Shown: one piece after another, positions 1 to 10,240 of the stretch
Numbering within the stretch: the first letter of the stretch is position 1
Layout of the letters: each line of letters starts with the position of its first letter
NCBI GenBank assembly: GCA_013396915.1
Contig: VWZL01002016.1
Span: 372,001 to 436,000, forward strand
Reading direction: 5' to 3'
From: Stercorarius parasiticus
Lineage: Eukaryota; Chordata; Aves; Charadriiformes; Stercorariidae
Length of the DNA stretch: 64,000 nt
Translations under genes and position numbers: made by a program
The notes under the pieces: model-generated
Database searches by the model: none
The model's input: the letters and a program-made list of their open reading frames with translations, nothing else
Told to the model about the DNA's origin: nothing

Positions 1-2489
1 GTGCCTTAATATCTTGTGATACCACTCACTGGCTCAGTGACTAACATTAGCTACATGAAAAGCTGGCAACCAAGACAATGGCCACCAGAAGTACTTTTGC
101 CAAATTCTTCCGTTTCTTCATTTTGACTTTTCCCTTGGTCATAGTGAAAGGGTGGGGTAGGACATGAAACAGAACAACACTGGGAAGGCTGCAGAGAGAA
201 GAGAATGGAAAAACTAGATAATGTCTTAGTGTTCCTTTAATTTTTTAGGCCTTCTATCCTGCCTCCCTGAGGAAATGAAGAGTCACAATTGTATTATCCT
301 TTAAAACCAGAGGAAATTCAACAGTGAGTCAATAGTCTCAATGGTTTTTGAACACTAAATTTCTCAAGGTTTTATGAAGATAGTTGAGTAGAAGAGACAC
401 CTTACTAATGCATGACCATGGCTCTTCCCTCAATAATCCTTCCCTTTTTCCTCCTAATGGCAGAGAATCAACACAGGAACTCAAATGAGAGAACTCAATT
501 TCTTTAGGCCTTCTACTACAGATCTAGTTTTAAAAGACGTTTTGTACAATTACTTGCTTTGCTGCTTTGTCATTAGAGATTCCCTTACAGAAAACAGATT
601 ATTAGTATATCCTCCAAGGTTACATTAATTGCAAGGTTAACAGGTATTTAAATAACACTGCTGTAAGGAGCTTTAATTTTAAAAACCCAGCAAGGAGTAC
701 TGGGTAGAGAAGAGACCCTATGTATATGTGAAGGAGCACAGAAGAGCTGCCAAATAGGAATATAATTAACCTTATGGTGAACATTCAAGAAGATACTAGA
801 AAACCATAATAGCGTTGTATATTTCTGAATGCTTAACCACACTACATCAACCACGTCAATTTTCAGTAAGCATTTATTTAAAGTTTAAGAGAGAAACCTG
901 GATACCTGCCAAGCTATTCAGGTCTTTTAAATACCTGCCTGCTTCAGCTATTATGAAAAGTTCACAAAGTTCTGGAAATCTAGCAACAGGACATGTTTTG
1001 ACTCAAACTTCTCAGGGCTTATAGAAAAAAAAGTCCCTCTCCTATAAAAAAAAAAAACAACACCTACTTAACTAAGAATATAGGCCAAAAACACTGTATA
1101 AAACATTAAAGTAGTACACTGGTGGCTGGTTTTAACCCTTCCTTGCCTCCCTTCCCCAATGGTAGCTGATCATCCATCTACTGCATGAGAATGAGAACAT
1201 TCCACTAAGCTCAGAGTAAATCTTGCTCCTAGGAAAATCAAAAAAGTTAAAATGAACATCAAAACAAGTTCCCAAAAAAGCTACAGCACTCAAGCAATTA
1301 TACAATGAGGAAAGGTATGTGGTTATACACAACAATTACAAGAAAATGTATCAGGGAAAAATTAAGAGAAAACATTTCTAACAAAGGAAAATTTAGTGTT
1401 GCAATGAAATTGTTAAATCATGGACAATAATTACAAAGAAAAATATAAATATCTGATCTCCCTTATTCCTGAGTACGTACTACAGTCCAAATACCCTCTA
1501 CACATGTATATTCACAGCTTTCTTTGTGAATTTCAAGGAAGTAAGAGAAGAAAATGAAGAATCAGGAATTTAGTCAACCTTACAAGAAGCAGACTGAACT
1601 AAGACCTATGAGTTAAGTAAAGCAGAAGAAAGATCCTTCCTTTCTGCATACTGTAAAAAGTTGACTTTTCCTAGGTTGTATAGGATTTCAAAAAGTATGT
1701 GGACATGATATGAAATTTTAAGTTCTGGCATTGCTCCAGTTTCCTTAGACTACAAAATATTTATACAATGTGATTCTTTTTTCTGCATTTCTAGAACATA
1801 CTCAGTAATGTGTTAAACAAAATTAGACTACTCAATAAACAATGTTTTTAAAAACTTTATTTTAAGAATAGCTCACTGTGCATGTTAAGGATCAGCTACC
1901 ACATATTCCAAAACCCTGTATTATCAGGTCAAACTGTGAGATACAACTATATCTTCATTAAAAGATTTATTAAGCAAAGTGTTCAACGACTGTTTAAAAA
2001 TATTAGATTAGGAATAGAAAATTATATTAATTTAAAGATATTTTTATATAATGTAGATTTCCAGACTTCTAACAAGTTAGGATGACACTCAAATGGGAGG
2101 AGGAAGTACCTTGGCACTCATGCCAGTTTATCTTCACCATGTATACAGGATCTAACTTCAAAAACATAAGCTGTGCCAGATCTTTTCTTTTCCATAATGC
2201 GCATCTGTCTACACCAACTGAATTAGAGACCACCAACTTGTCTCATATACCACATCAAACAATAGGCCAGCTTAACAGTTCGGAGCATAATTCAGAAATA
2301 CAAAATAAGTATTCTTTCCCAGAACACAGAAGTTCTAGCCTACTTTTCAAAACCATTTAAAAATATTAAGACATTTATAAATAAATTGAAGCCAAGATAT
2401 TTAATACACTAGTTTCTATAGTGCTTGTTTTGAAAGCCAAGATTTTGTATAGCTGGTGACTCTGCTTTGAACTTCATGATCTATAATGG
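1..2489. other. Unannotated AT-rich sequence downstream of CENPW
   Basis: I find no coding exon, RNA gene or recognised repeat here. Further AATAAA and ATTAAA hexamers occur on both strands, as expected for AT-rich DNA, so part of this could belong to a longer CENPW 3' UTR. In other vertebrates the direction beyond CENPW leads to a long gene-poor interval and then RSPO3. Confidence 0.5.
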
Positions 2490-2856
2490 ATTTAGTGAAA
2501 CCTGCATTTTTATTACTGTTCTCCTTTTAAAGTTTCACACGTCTAATAATAAATGACACATTGTACCTAAAGAGTGACTATGGTATAGGCATTCCTTCAT
2601 TGTTATGGAAGAAATAAGGTACATCAAAAGTCTTAAGTGACAAGTGACACGCATTTTGAAATTATGCATGAATTGTATGAAAATACACATTGTAAGGTTC
2701 TTAAATTATTATTTTAAAAAAACAGCAAGATACTCAGAGTCAGGAGACAGACATCAATAAAACTAAATACTTCCACAAGCGCAAAAGCTGGCTCACAGGA
2801 TCTCACGTTAGTAAGAAAACACGGAAAAACATGCTTTGAAATTCCATTGTTGTTTT
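2490..2856 (-). other. CENPW: CENPW 3' UTR (inferred extent)
   Basis: The sequence after the TAG stop runs about 345 bases to the first canonical AATAAA on the minus strand (2514 to 2509). The right-hand boundary is certain. The left-hand end is inferred from the polyadenylation signal plus a usual 10-30 base offset. Longer isoforms using later signals are possible. Confidence 0.5.
2509..2514 (-). terminator. Candidate polyadenylation signal of CENPW
   Basis: AATAAA on the minus strand, in the context TAATAAAAATG. It is the first canonical hexamer downstream of the CENPW stop codon. No strongly GU-rich element is obvious immediately after it. Confidence 0.45.
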
Positions 2857-2883
2857 CTAGCCTCTGCTTTTCTTTAAAATAAC
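2857..2883 (-). CDS. CENPW: CENPW coding exon 3 (residues 69-76 and stop)
   Basis: Nine codons, GTT ATT TTA AAG AAA AGC AGA GGC TAG, encode VILKKSRG and stop. This is the C-terminus of CENP-W in human as well. The exon immediately follows a strong acceptor (pyrimidine tract ending TTTTTGCAG, AG at 2885-2884) and its phase matches exon 2. It is too short to be found as an open frame and was located by searching for the expected ending. Confidence 0.94.
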   Translation of the reverse strand, partial: VILKKSRG

Positions 2884-5800
2884 CTGCAAAAAGAAAAAAA
2901 GTATATTTGTCACTGCTTTTATCACTACAATCCAAGCAGCAGTAAGAGATCCAAAGTGCTAGGCTACTCAGACCAAAGGTTCACCTAGCCAAGCAATCAG
3001 TTTCCAAAAGAATAGAGTCACCAAGGGTAAAAGTCTAGGAAAAAGGTTAGAAATAAAGCAAAAGCATACAGAAATACGCCATATCAGAAAGTATTTTTTT
3101 TTAATTAGAACATTCATAACCAAGAATTTTCTAAAATAAAGGGCTTTTTTTTAAAAATGAATGCTGAAAAATGGCGATAACGCTCTCAGCAGATTCCTTG
3201 AAGCTCTTGCCCTGTGTTAGGCGTAGACAGAAAGAAAAAAAAAATAAGATTTGCAATTATGCAGCTACTATGCTCAATTTTTGTTTGTAATGCCTTGTTT
3301 CTTTCTATATCAAGAGTGCCCAGACCCTTGGAAGGACATTTTTTGGTTTGGAGTTTAAGTTGAAAAATGAACTTCAAAGCCCAAGTGGGACCATTTAAGT
3401 GTTAAACATTATTAAAATACAGGCAGTTTTTCCTTTCTTCTCAACTTAAAAAAATAAATGGAGCACAAAAATGTTCAAATAATGTTAAGATTGCAGTTAA
3501 AAAGAAATTACGAATGCGTAAGATTCCAACTGTAACATTAACTTGGCTACCCTACACATCCTGTATATATTTCTGTTACCATAGTAATAGAAACTATCAA
3601 ACTAAGCATTTCACTGGAGGAAAAAAAAAAAACCACAACCTGAAGACAAACAGAAGCCACAGGACCCAAATATCAGATAGCACTGAGTTTTGTTCTTCCA
3701 ATTTGCCCAGCAGTAGTAGGTGGTTGAACTGATAACTCAACAAATTAAAGAGACTGAGCTCCTTCGTGAAACCTAGGTAAACCAGACATATCCTAGCAAG
3801 TGAAATGAGCTACAGAAAACAAAAAGATTTCAGTCATAATTTCACACTACTCTAATTCTTTCTACAGAGAGAAAGCTGCGTAACACCTTCCTCTTTCCCT
3901 TCTTTTGCACGTACACAAAACTTACCATGCTTTGTAACGCAGAGGGTTCCACCTTCAGATATTCATACAGTAATTTTTGTTATGCTTAATTACCCATATA
4001 GCAATCCATAGTCTAATCCTCCCTTAGTTCTCTTGCTGAACACAACATCACACAAAGTATCTGTTTTTTCAAGTAGCATCCACACAGTGCTGCAAGAATC
4101 CACTTAGAACACCTTTCAGGCAAAGCAGGTAAGAACTGAAGGTGTCAGTAAGATATTTGAACCTCTTTGAACTACTTCCCACTTGTTCCATACAGCTTCA
4201 TTTATGTTACTGAAGTTAAGACAGCACGCTTCCTTGATATAGTATCTGAAATAAAGATCCTCCAACTTTGGAATTTGCTCCTGTTCCCTGGGCCTTCAGT
4301 GCATGGATGCTTGCTGGCAGACTACTGTGTAGGCTTACCCATGTATTGAAACTATGAATTTAAACATGGAATAATCAAGTTAAAATAAGGCTATATTTAA
4401 TAGGGCAAGGAGGCTTATTTTGATGTCTTGGTGACAGTGAATTATGTCAATGATAGATTAAAGAACATTACGTTTCTGCAGGTTTCGGATTATAAATAAA
4501 AACATATCAACACTAACACAGAAACTTTTGTATATGCTGTCATAATACAAAAAAGAAAAATAATAAAAATGCTTTATTACCTTTGCTGCAGCTATAGTGT
4601 GCTCAGGTTTAATTATTTTACTTTTGTTCTCAAAAGCATTTGTCCTGGCTTCTTCTGCTAGCCGATAGAGAAACAGTAAGAAACTCAAATGCACCTTTAA
4701 AAGAGGGAAGAAAAAAAAATTTCAAGGAGGATTCAGACTGTTTAAGCACAGTGGTGGGTTTTTTTCATAGCTTCATCATTTGAGACAGAGGATTTGCATA
4801 TTAGACTGCTTCTAAATTCCTGAAAGGTGTTCTCAGGAAAACAAAGTACCACTCATTTCAAATCTTAATAAATTCCCAAGACATTCCTTACTGCAAGACT
4901 CTTGTAAATATAGTTTAGACTTAGTATACTTAAATTGTAAGAGTGTTCTGGAAATGATGATACAAACAACAACCGATCCAACAGAAATCAAATCTGATTT
5001 TTATTAGCAGGTTTTTATAATAAAATGTAAACATAAGTACCAGAGAACATCAAAGAGACTTTTTGCCTACTAGTAAATAGTCAGCTTTCACTGACTACAA
5101 CGGCCAGACTTTTAATGGACAGCAAATTCATCCCTGCTTTATCACCAAATGGACCACTTCTGCCCTTTTCCAGTGGAAAGAAGCATTGACACTAATTTCT
5201 CCAGAACACGAAATTCTCAAGTGTCAGGAGGTTCCATCCATTTTTTTTCCCAGCTCATCACTTACTCAACCTTTTTACATGACAAGAACTGGTAGGGCAG
5301 TATTCCATTCAATACAGAATGCTGCTCTGCTAGTACAGAAGCAGCAAAAACTTCAGCAGCCAAAGAACTCCAACTTGCACTAAAAATTGCCAGTGAAAAG
5401 CACCCCTGTGTAACAAGGGACCTGTAATACAAACCTCTAGCATTATACAGACATGTGAAGTATTTTAATAGTCCAACCTGAAAATTGGTAATTGCACCTT
5501 TTGTAAATTAAACTTTCAACAATATTAACTTTGCTACGTAAAGTGTACAAAAATACTTTTTCAATCAAGACCTCAGAAAAATATTACTGATATATATGAA
5601 AATTTTATTTATATGAATTATGTGATATATTTATTCTGCCATACCTGATCTGCAAAGCCTAGAAAGATATAACAAGGAAAGTTACAAGTTAGAGTTTATA
5701 AGAAATACTTTGGCAGTGAGTTTGCAGCACAAAGAATCTGTTAGAGGACAGGCATTTCAGCATTCGTATGACAAGCAATTTAGGGGCTTTTTTTCAGTCT

Positions 5801-8800
5801 CCTGAACTAAATTAAGCCAGTGTGCAACAGATAAATTAAGATAATATTTGGCATCATTTGGAAGCATCTACTACATGAAAAGCAGACATTCTTGCAGGTG
5901 TATTTAGCAAATTATCAAAGCCGTTTTTAAACTAGTCTTTAGTTGCAGAAATAATCTCTGAAAGAATCGAGCAGTGGCACTAAATTAGTGTTCAACATTA
6001 GAACTCCAGTTTGATCAACATGGAGGTTAGATTTCTGGAAACAGACTGGGGGAGAGGAGGGAGGTGGAACAAAAGCTTCCATACTTGCAAGTCCTCCTGC
6101 TGAGGTACCTAAAGGCAAAAGTGTTAATTTTAAAACTGCCTTTAAAAACTGCATCTTCTCTCAGAATCACTGTACCTTCATTTTTCTATTTTCAAAGTGA
6201 ATTGCTTCACGTTGAGAAGCTTCCCCTGAACTCATATAGATTTAACATAGACACATAACTAAAATCAGAACATTCCACAATAGAGCACATGTTAATAAAT
6301 AATCCAGATTACTCAAGGCAATTAAGAAAGGCTGATGAAAGGCAGAATGACCAAACACCATGAATTTGACAGTTACTGACAAGTACCTAAGTGATACCGC
6401 ATCTGTTTAAAGACATTGCTTTACTACATATTAGATTATTGTCCCTCTGCATAAAATTAAAAAACAGTTTTGAACTACTTGTGAAAACCACCTTACACAA
6501 CAGAATGCTTACTTCCCACATAAGAAAGTTTGTACAGTTTTAAGAATGTACGTAAAAAAAAAAATCACAACACTGCTTGCAGAGCAACTTCCGCACACCT
6601 GTTTAGCAGGACTAATAAATAGTAGAAACAAGTGCCATAATTTTGTTTTGCTGCCATAACTTCAGAACAATTTACTAGACTGATATTTCAGCATTCTATG
6701 CCCATAACAAAGACAAAAGGAGTCATTCAATGCAACACTACAAGCTTTTTCTGGAATGTAAATACAAACCTGCCCTTCTAGCACAAAACAAGCAGCTGAG
6801 TTCCCCCTTTTCTTCTGTAATTTCAAGGTAGAACAAAGTTTGCAGCTTTTTCTTCTCACATCATTGTGGGGGGAACATCTGAATTTCCATAATAAAATAT
6901 TTACCTCTTATTTTCAAAAAGGTAAATAATGGATTTCTAAGGGCATTGGAAAAAAACTTAAGTACTGTTCTTAATTCTTCAGTTAAAGACATTATAGAAA
7001 AAAATCAGCTTCTTGAGAAAGTTTGATGAAATTGGTTAGCTACACTGTGCACAGAGAAAGACATTAACACTTAGGAAATAGGTTCTGACAAAAATTTCAA
7101 AAAGCGAGTTGATCAAAAGAATCTGAAAAGTGAGGAAGAAACTCCATTCAGGTATTTAATAAAATTTTCTGAATTCTTAAGTCCTTCAAACTTGTTAATA
7201 AGGACCATAAAAGATGACATTGGTTTATCGAGAAAAAATAATCTTTGAAGAGTCAGGAAAAGGAAAACAATCTGATTATGTCATAGACAGGTAGGCAGAC
7301 CTCCTCACTGGACTAGCTAAACCCCACAGCAGATTCAAACATAAAGCATGGATCATTCGGGCAGATAGTCCAGAAATCGAACTAGCCAATTCTCACATTT
7401 CCCTGCAGAAGACGCAAGCACTCTGCTCAAAACCTATATGGTTTCATCTTGTTAAAACAGCTACTATATAAATTTCTAAAGTATGCAATTTAATCACTCT
7501 TAAAAGGTTTGTAGGGATTAACAGAGGCACTAAAAAGATAGTCTCAAAACTTATCACTTGTCTAATTACAGGAATAACTCACACTTTTTTTTTTTTTACA
7601 AATCAACACAGGTGGAATTTTGCTTATTTATTCATAGAAATAAAGAGCTAAAGAGCTGTTAGCCACATGCCTAGTTGAAGAACATCATTGGCAATCACCC
7701 CTGGACATTCTTGTTTAAAAGTAAAATAAAAAAGTTAAGCCTCCTAACATTAAAGGCCATTTAATTTGACATCACCAGAAGAAATACCCTAAGCTTCCAC
7801 CACATTATTAAAATTCATTCTCATGTCATCCTTTGTGTTGGAATGAGTATTTTCATAGCCATATTTTAAGCCAGATGCATGTGCATTAGCTTCAGTCAAT
7901 TCAATTCCCTGTTTGTCTTTGCAGCTCACAGAACACTAGTGTCAGGATAAGGAAGAGATGGGAAACAATGGCCAAGATTTGGAGGGACGTCCCACTTCCC
8001 CCTTTTCAGACAGCTACACTACCTTGAAGCCAAATTAACATGACCATGGAAACACAGACCAACTGTTACTAACGACTACAAAAAATTTTATTAGTAATTG
8101 TGTAAGTTTGATTAGTTCACTACTGCATTCCACTGAGAAAGCTTTGAGTGGGTCTGAGCATGAGCAGCAAGGGGCCAGGCCCTTACACCATAGAATACTC
8201 CAAAGATAGCAAAAGCAGTAGGAAGAGATCATATTTTTATTAGACCAATTAGAAAAATATGTACCGTTTACATTAAAATGTAAATCCTCTAATTACCATA
8301 TTCACTCATATTAATCTCATCATATATTTTTTTAATTTTGTATATTTACATTTAGCTTCATATACCAAGATACCAACCTTCATGATACAGCAAGACACAG
8401 CTTTTATACACATATGAAACATGGACAGTTCAAGTCAGGGACCATGCTAGTATACAATATGCATTAATGCTCCAAGAATCACACGCATTTGAAAGCAAAA
8501 GGGAATAAGAGTCAACCAAGTTAAGCCTATTAAGTTACTTCAAAGAATATTTTTTAATACAGATGTTATTTTTTTCAGTATGGCAGCTACCACAAGCTCT
8601 CCTGAGTTCAGGCTTCCTTGCTGTAGTCAAGTGATTTCTCGGTGAGACAAACCCTTCCTGTGCCACAAATCCCTTACTGCAGGTCAGATGGAATCCAGCT
8701 TTGATAGCCTCAGTTCTCTGAAACTTGATTGATATGGCTGTTATCCCTACGCCTTTATTGGTAGTTGTTTTTAAAGCATGAACAGGTTTCCAAACACTTA

Positions 8801-9718
8801 TTGTCATTAGATTACTAACAAGACTTGTCATTCCTCAGGTTTAGAGAAAGATTACTTAGACGGCCTTCTACAAAAATAAGAACATTCAAGATGCCTTAAT
8901 AGCTTAGCAACTCATCAATCACAATTCAGTTGATCAAGATCTATATACCTAAATTGCTCTACATAAACAACAAGCATCTGCATGCTTGCCATATAATCCA
9001 AATTCCTGTTTCTCAGTCCACCTGTATCAAACTCTTCGAACAGCAGTATGTACATGTAGTGACACAGTATTTATGCATCAGCCTGTCCCTGAATCCCCAA
9101 ACTCACCGTCAGAAACCTACAGTACAGTAGCAACCAGCAAAGCAGAAAGCTGCAATCACTACGTATTAGTATTTTATTAGATTAACCAAACACCTATCTC
9201 CCCACAAACTCTGCCTCCCCTCTGCCTGTAGGTCACTGAAGAAACACCATTAGTAGTAACCTGACATTCCATTGCACCCAGCAACTCCAACCTGCTCCAG
9301 TGGGCACAATCCAGCGGCACATATCTCTCAAGCGAGAAAACATTTAGAGACTAAATGCCCCTATTTAGGGACACCTGCCCCTAGGGCAACCAGAATAACC
9401 GCAGCTGCCCCCCACGACCAAAAGCACAACTGCCCCCGACCCGGAGGAGTACTCAGAGCACCCCGAGCGGCTGCGGACGGCAGCCGGCTGCTTAGAGCAG
9501 TCTCTCCCCCCGGCCCATGCCCGGAGAAGGCAGGCTGGAGGCCGCCGGGGTCAGAGCTGAGGGGCGGAGCGGCCCGAAACCCCACTCCGGGTCGCATCGC
9601 TCGGCGCCCGCCCCTCACCCCTCCTCACCAGCAGGTCAGCGTTAGCCGCCAGGCGTAACTGCGGCTTGTGCATCTTTATTATCTTCCGCAAAGTGCTGCG
9701 GGGCGCCGTGCGCTTCAT
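2857..9718 (-). CDS. CENPW: CENPW, centromere protein W (three coding exons, 76 aa)
   Basis: CENP-W is a small histone-fold protein. It pairs with CENP-T and joins CENP-S/CENP-X in the DNA-binding CENP-T-W-S-X complex of the inner kinetochore (family knowledge). The coding sequence is complement(join(2857..2883, 4581..4694, 9629..9718)): 30, 38 and 8 codons plus a TAG stop, 76 residues, about a dozen fewer than human at the N-terminus. The chicken protein, as I remember it, has the same length. What I see: a basic N-terminus starting MKRTAPRSTLRK and containing KPQLRL; a long hydrophobic helix at about residues 28-52 containing LLFLYRLAEEARTNA; a last helix at about 60-74 with EHTIAAAK running into VILKKSRG. 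Both introns are phase 0 with GT/AG ends, and both acceptors follow strong pyrimidine tracts. The ATG at 9716..9718 has A at -3. The frame is open upstream to 10300, so a longer N-terminus cannot be excluded from sequence alone, but homology favours this start. Confidence 0.95.
2884..4580 (-). other. CENPW: CENPW intron 2 (1,697 bp)
   Basis: GTAATA donor at the 5' end; TTTTTTTCTTTTTGCAG acceptor tract at the 3' end. AT-rich sequence with no recognised repeat or embedded gene. Confidence 0.85.
4581..4694 (-). CDS. CENPW: CENPW coding exon 2 (residues 31-68, core of histone fold)
   Basis: Thirty-eight codons start GTG CAT TTG (VHL) and end GCA GCA AAG (AAK). This carries most of the histone fold, including RLAEEARTNAFENK and KPEHTIAAAK, which align closely with the vertebrate family. 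The acceptor AG is at 4696-4695 after a T/C-rich run. The donor is AAG|GTAATA with GT at 4580-4579. Confidence 0.96.
4695..9628 (-). other. CENPW: CENPW intron 1 (4,934 bp)
   Basis: The intron runs from GTGAGG at its 5' end to a pyrimidine-rich tract and TTTAAAG at its 3' end. It is AT-rich apart from the CpG-island edge near exon 1. I recognise no repeat, RNA gene or nested coding exon in it. The short open frames inside carry no family motif I know. Confidence 0.85.
9629..9718 (-). CDS. CENPW: CENPW coding exon 1 (residues 1-30)
   Basis: This exon encodes the basic N-terminal part, MKRTAPRSTL through ADLL, with the conserved KPQLRL segment. The donor is CTG|GTGAGG with GT at 9628-9627. Reading through the donor adds about 25 unrelated residues before a stop at 9551..9553. 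The exon lies inside the CpG island. A purine-rich stretch (GGAAGGGAAAGAGGAG type) directly precedes the ATG and would be 5' UTR. Confidence 0.95.
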
Positions 9719-9795
9719 CCTCCTCCTTCTCCTCTTTCCCTTCCTGCCGCCGCCGAGGCCGGGCCCAACGGCTGCCGCCCAACCGCCCTCCGCCG

Positions 9796-9811
9796 TTCGA
9801 ATCGGCCGCCC
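9796..9811 (-). promoter_or_regulatory. CDE/CHR cell-cycle element
   Basis: On the minus strand the sequence reads GGGCGG, then CCGA, then TTCGAA. This is a CDE-type G/C core, a spacer of exactly four bases and a CHR hexamer (TTYGAA), about 80 bases upstream of the CENPW ATG. In characterised late cell-cycle promoters this spacing recruits DREAM in G0/G1 and MuvB with B-MYB or FOXM1 in G2/M. The match is read directly. Its activity here is inferred, supported by CENPW being a cell-cycle gene. Confidence 0.6.
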
Positions 9812-9850
9812 TGGCGCAGGCGCGCGCGCCCGCCGTGACGCACTTCCCAA
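9812..9850. promoter_or_regulatory. NRF1-like, CRE-half and ETS-like sites
   Basis: GGCGCAGGCGCG (about 9813-9824) differs at one position from the NRF1 consensus YGCGCAYGCGCR. TGACGCA (9836-9842) carries a CRE half site. The minus strand just beyond reads GGGAAGTG, an ETS-like core. All are common in TATA-less housekeeping promoters. They are motif matches only. Confidence 0.4.
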
Positions 9851-9886
9851 CGGCCGGACGTGGCACCACCCCCGGGGGAGCGCGGC

Positions 9887-9905
9887 GGGACGGGACGGGA
9901 CGGGG
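9887..9905 (+). repeat. CGGGA pentamer repeat with G-quadruplex motif
   Basis: The plus strand reads GGGACGGGACGGGACGGGG: four G-runs separated by two-base loops, a canonical G3+N1-7 quadruplex motif made from a tandem pentamer. It lies about 170 bases upstream of the CENPW ATG, on the template strand for that gene. Confidence 0.7.
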
Positions 9906-10240
9906 CGGAGGGGAGAGGAGCCTGCGTCCCGCCCCGATCCCGGCGGAGCGGCCGCGGCGGAGCAGCGTTTCCCTGGAAACCGCATGAAATGGTGGCAATT
10001 CGGGGAAAGCCGGCCGGAGCTTCTGCCCCGAAGCCGCCGCCGGAATAAGCCGAGAGGGAGCGAGGCGCCATCACACCTGCGGCTTCTGTGGCCGGTGCTA
10101 GCCCGGGATCCGGGCCCTCGCCCACAGCCGCTGCCTTCGGGTGGAGGCTGTGGCGACGCGACGACGGCGGTGTCCGGCTCCCAAGTGACAGCCCTGAGGC
10201 GTGTGTGGGGACAGAAAAGCTCCCCGGGCTGGTGTGTGAG

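Larger units (their letters stand above)
9390..10240. promoter_or_regulatory. CENPW: CpG island promoter of CENPW
   Basis: Base composition rises abruptly to well above 60% GC, with dense CG dinucleotides, inside an otherwise AT-rich window. The stretch covers exon 1 and several hundred bases upstream. No TATA box is placed sensibly before the ATG. GC boxes (GGGCGG), a CDE/CHR pair, an NRF1-like site and an ETS-type GGAAG are present. Such TATA-less islands usually fire from dispersed start sites and often in both directions, so an upstream antisense transcript on the plus strand is plausible but unproven. The long open frames here on both strands are an effect of high GC, apart from exon 1 itself. 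Confidence 0.9.
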
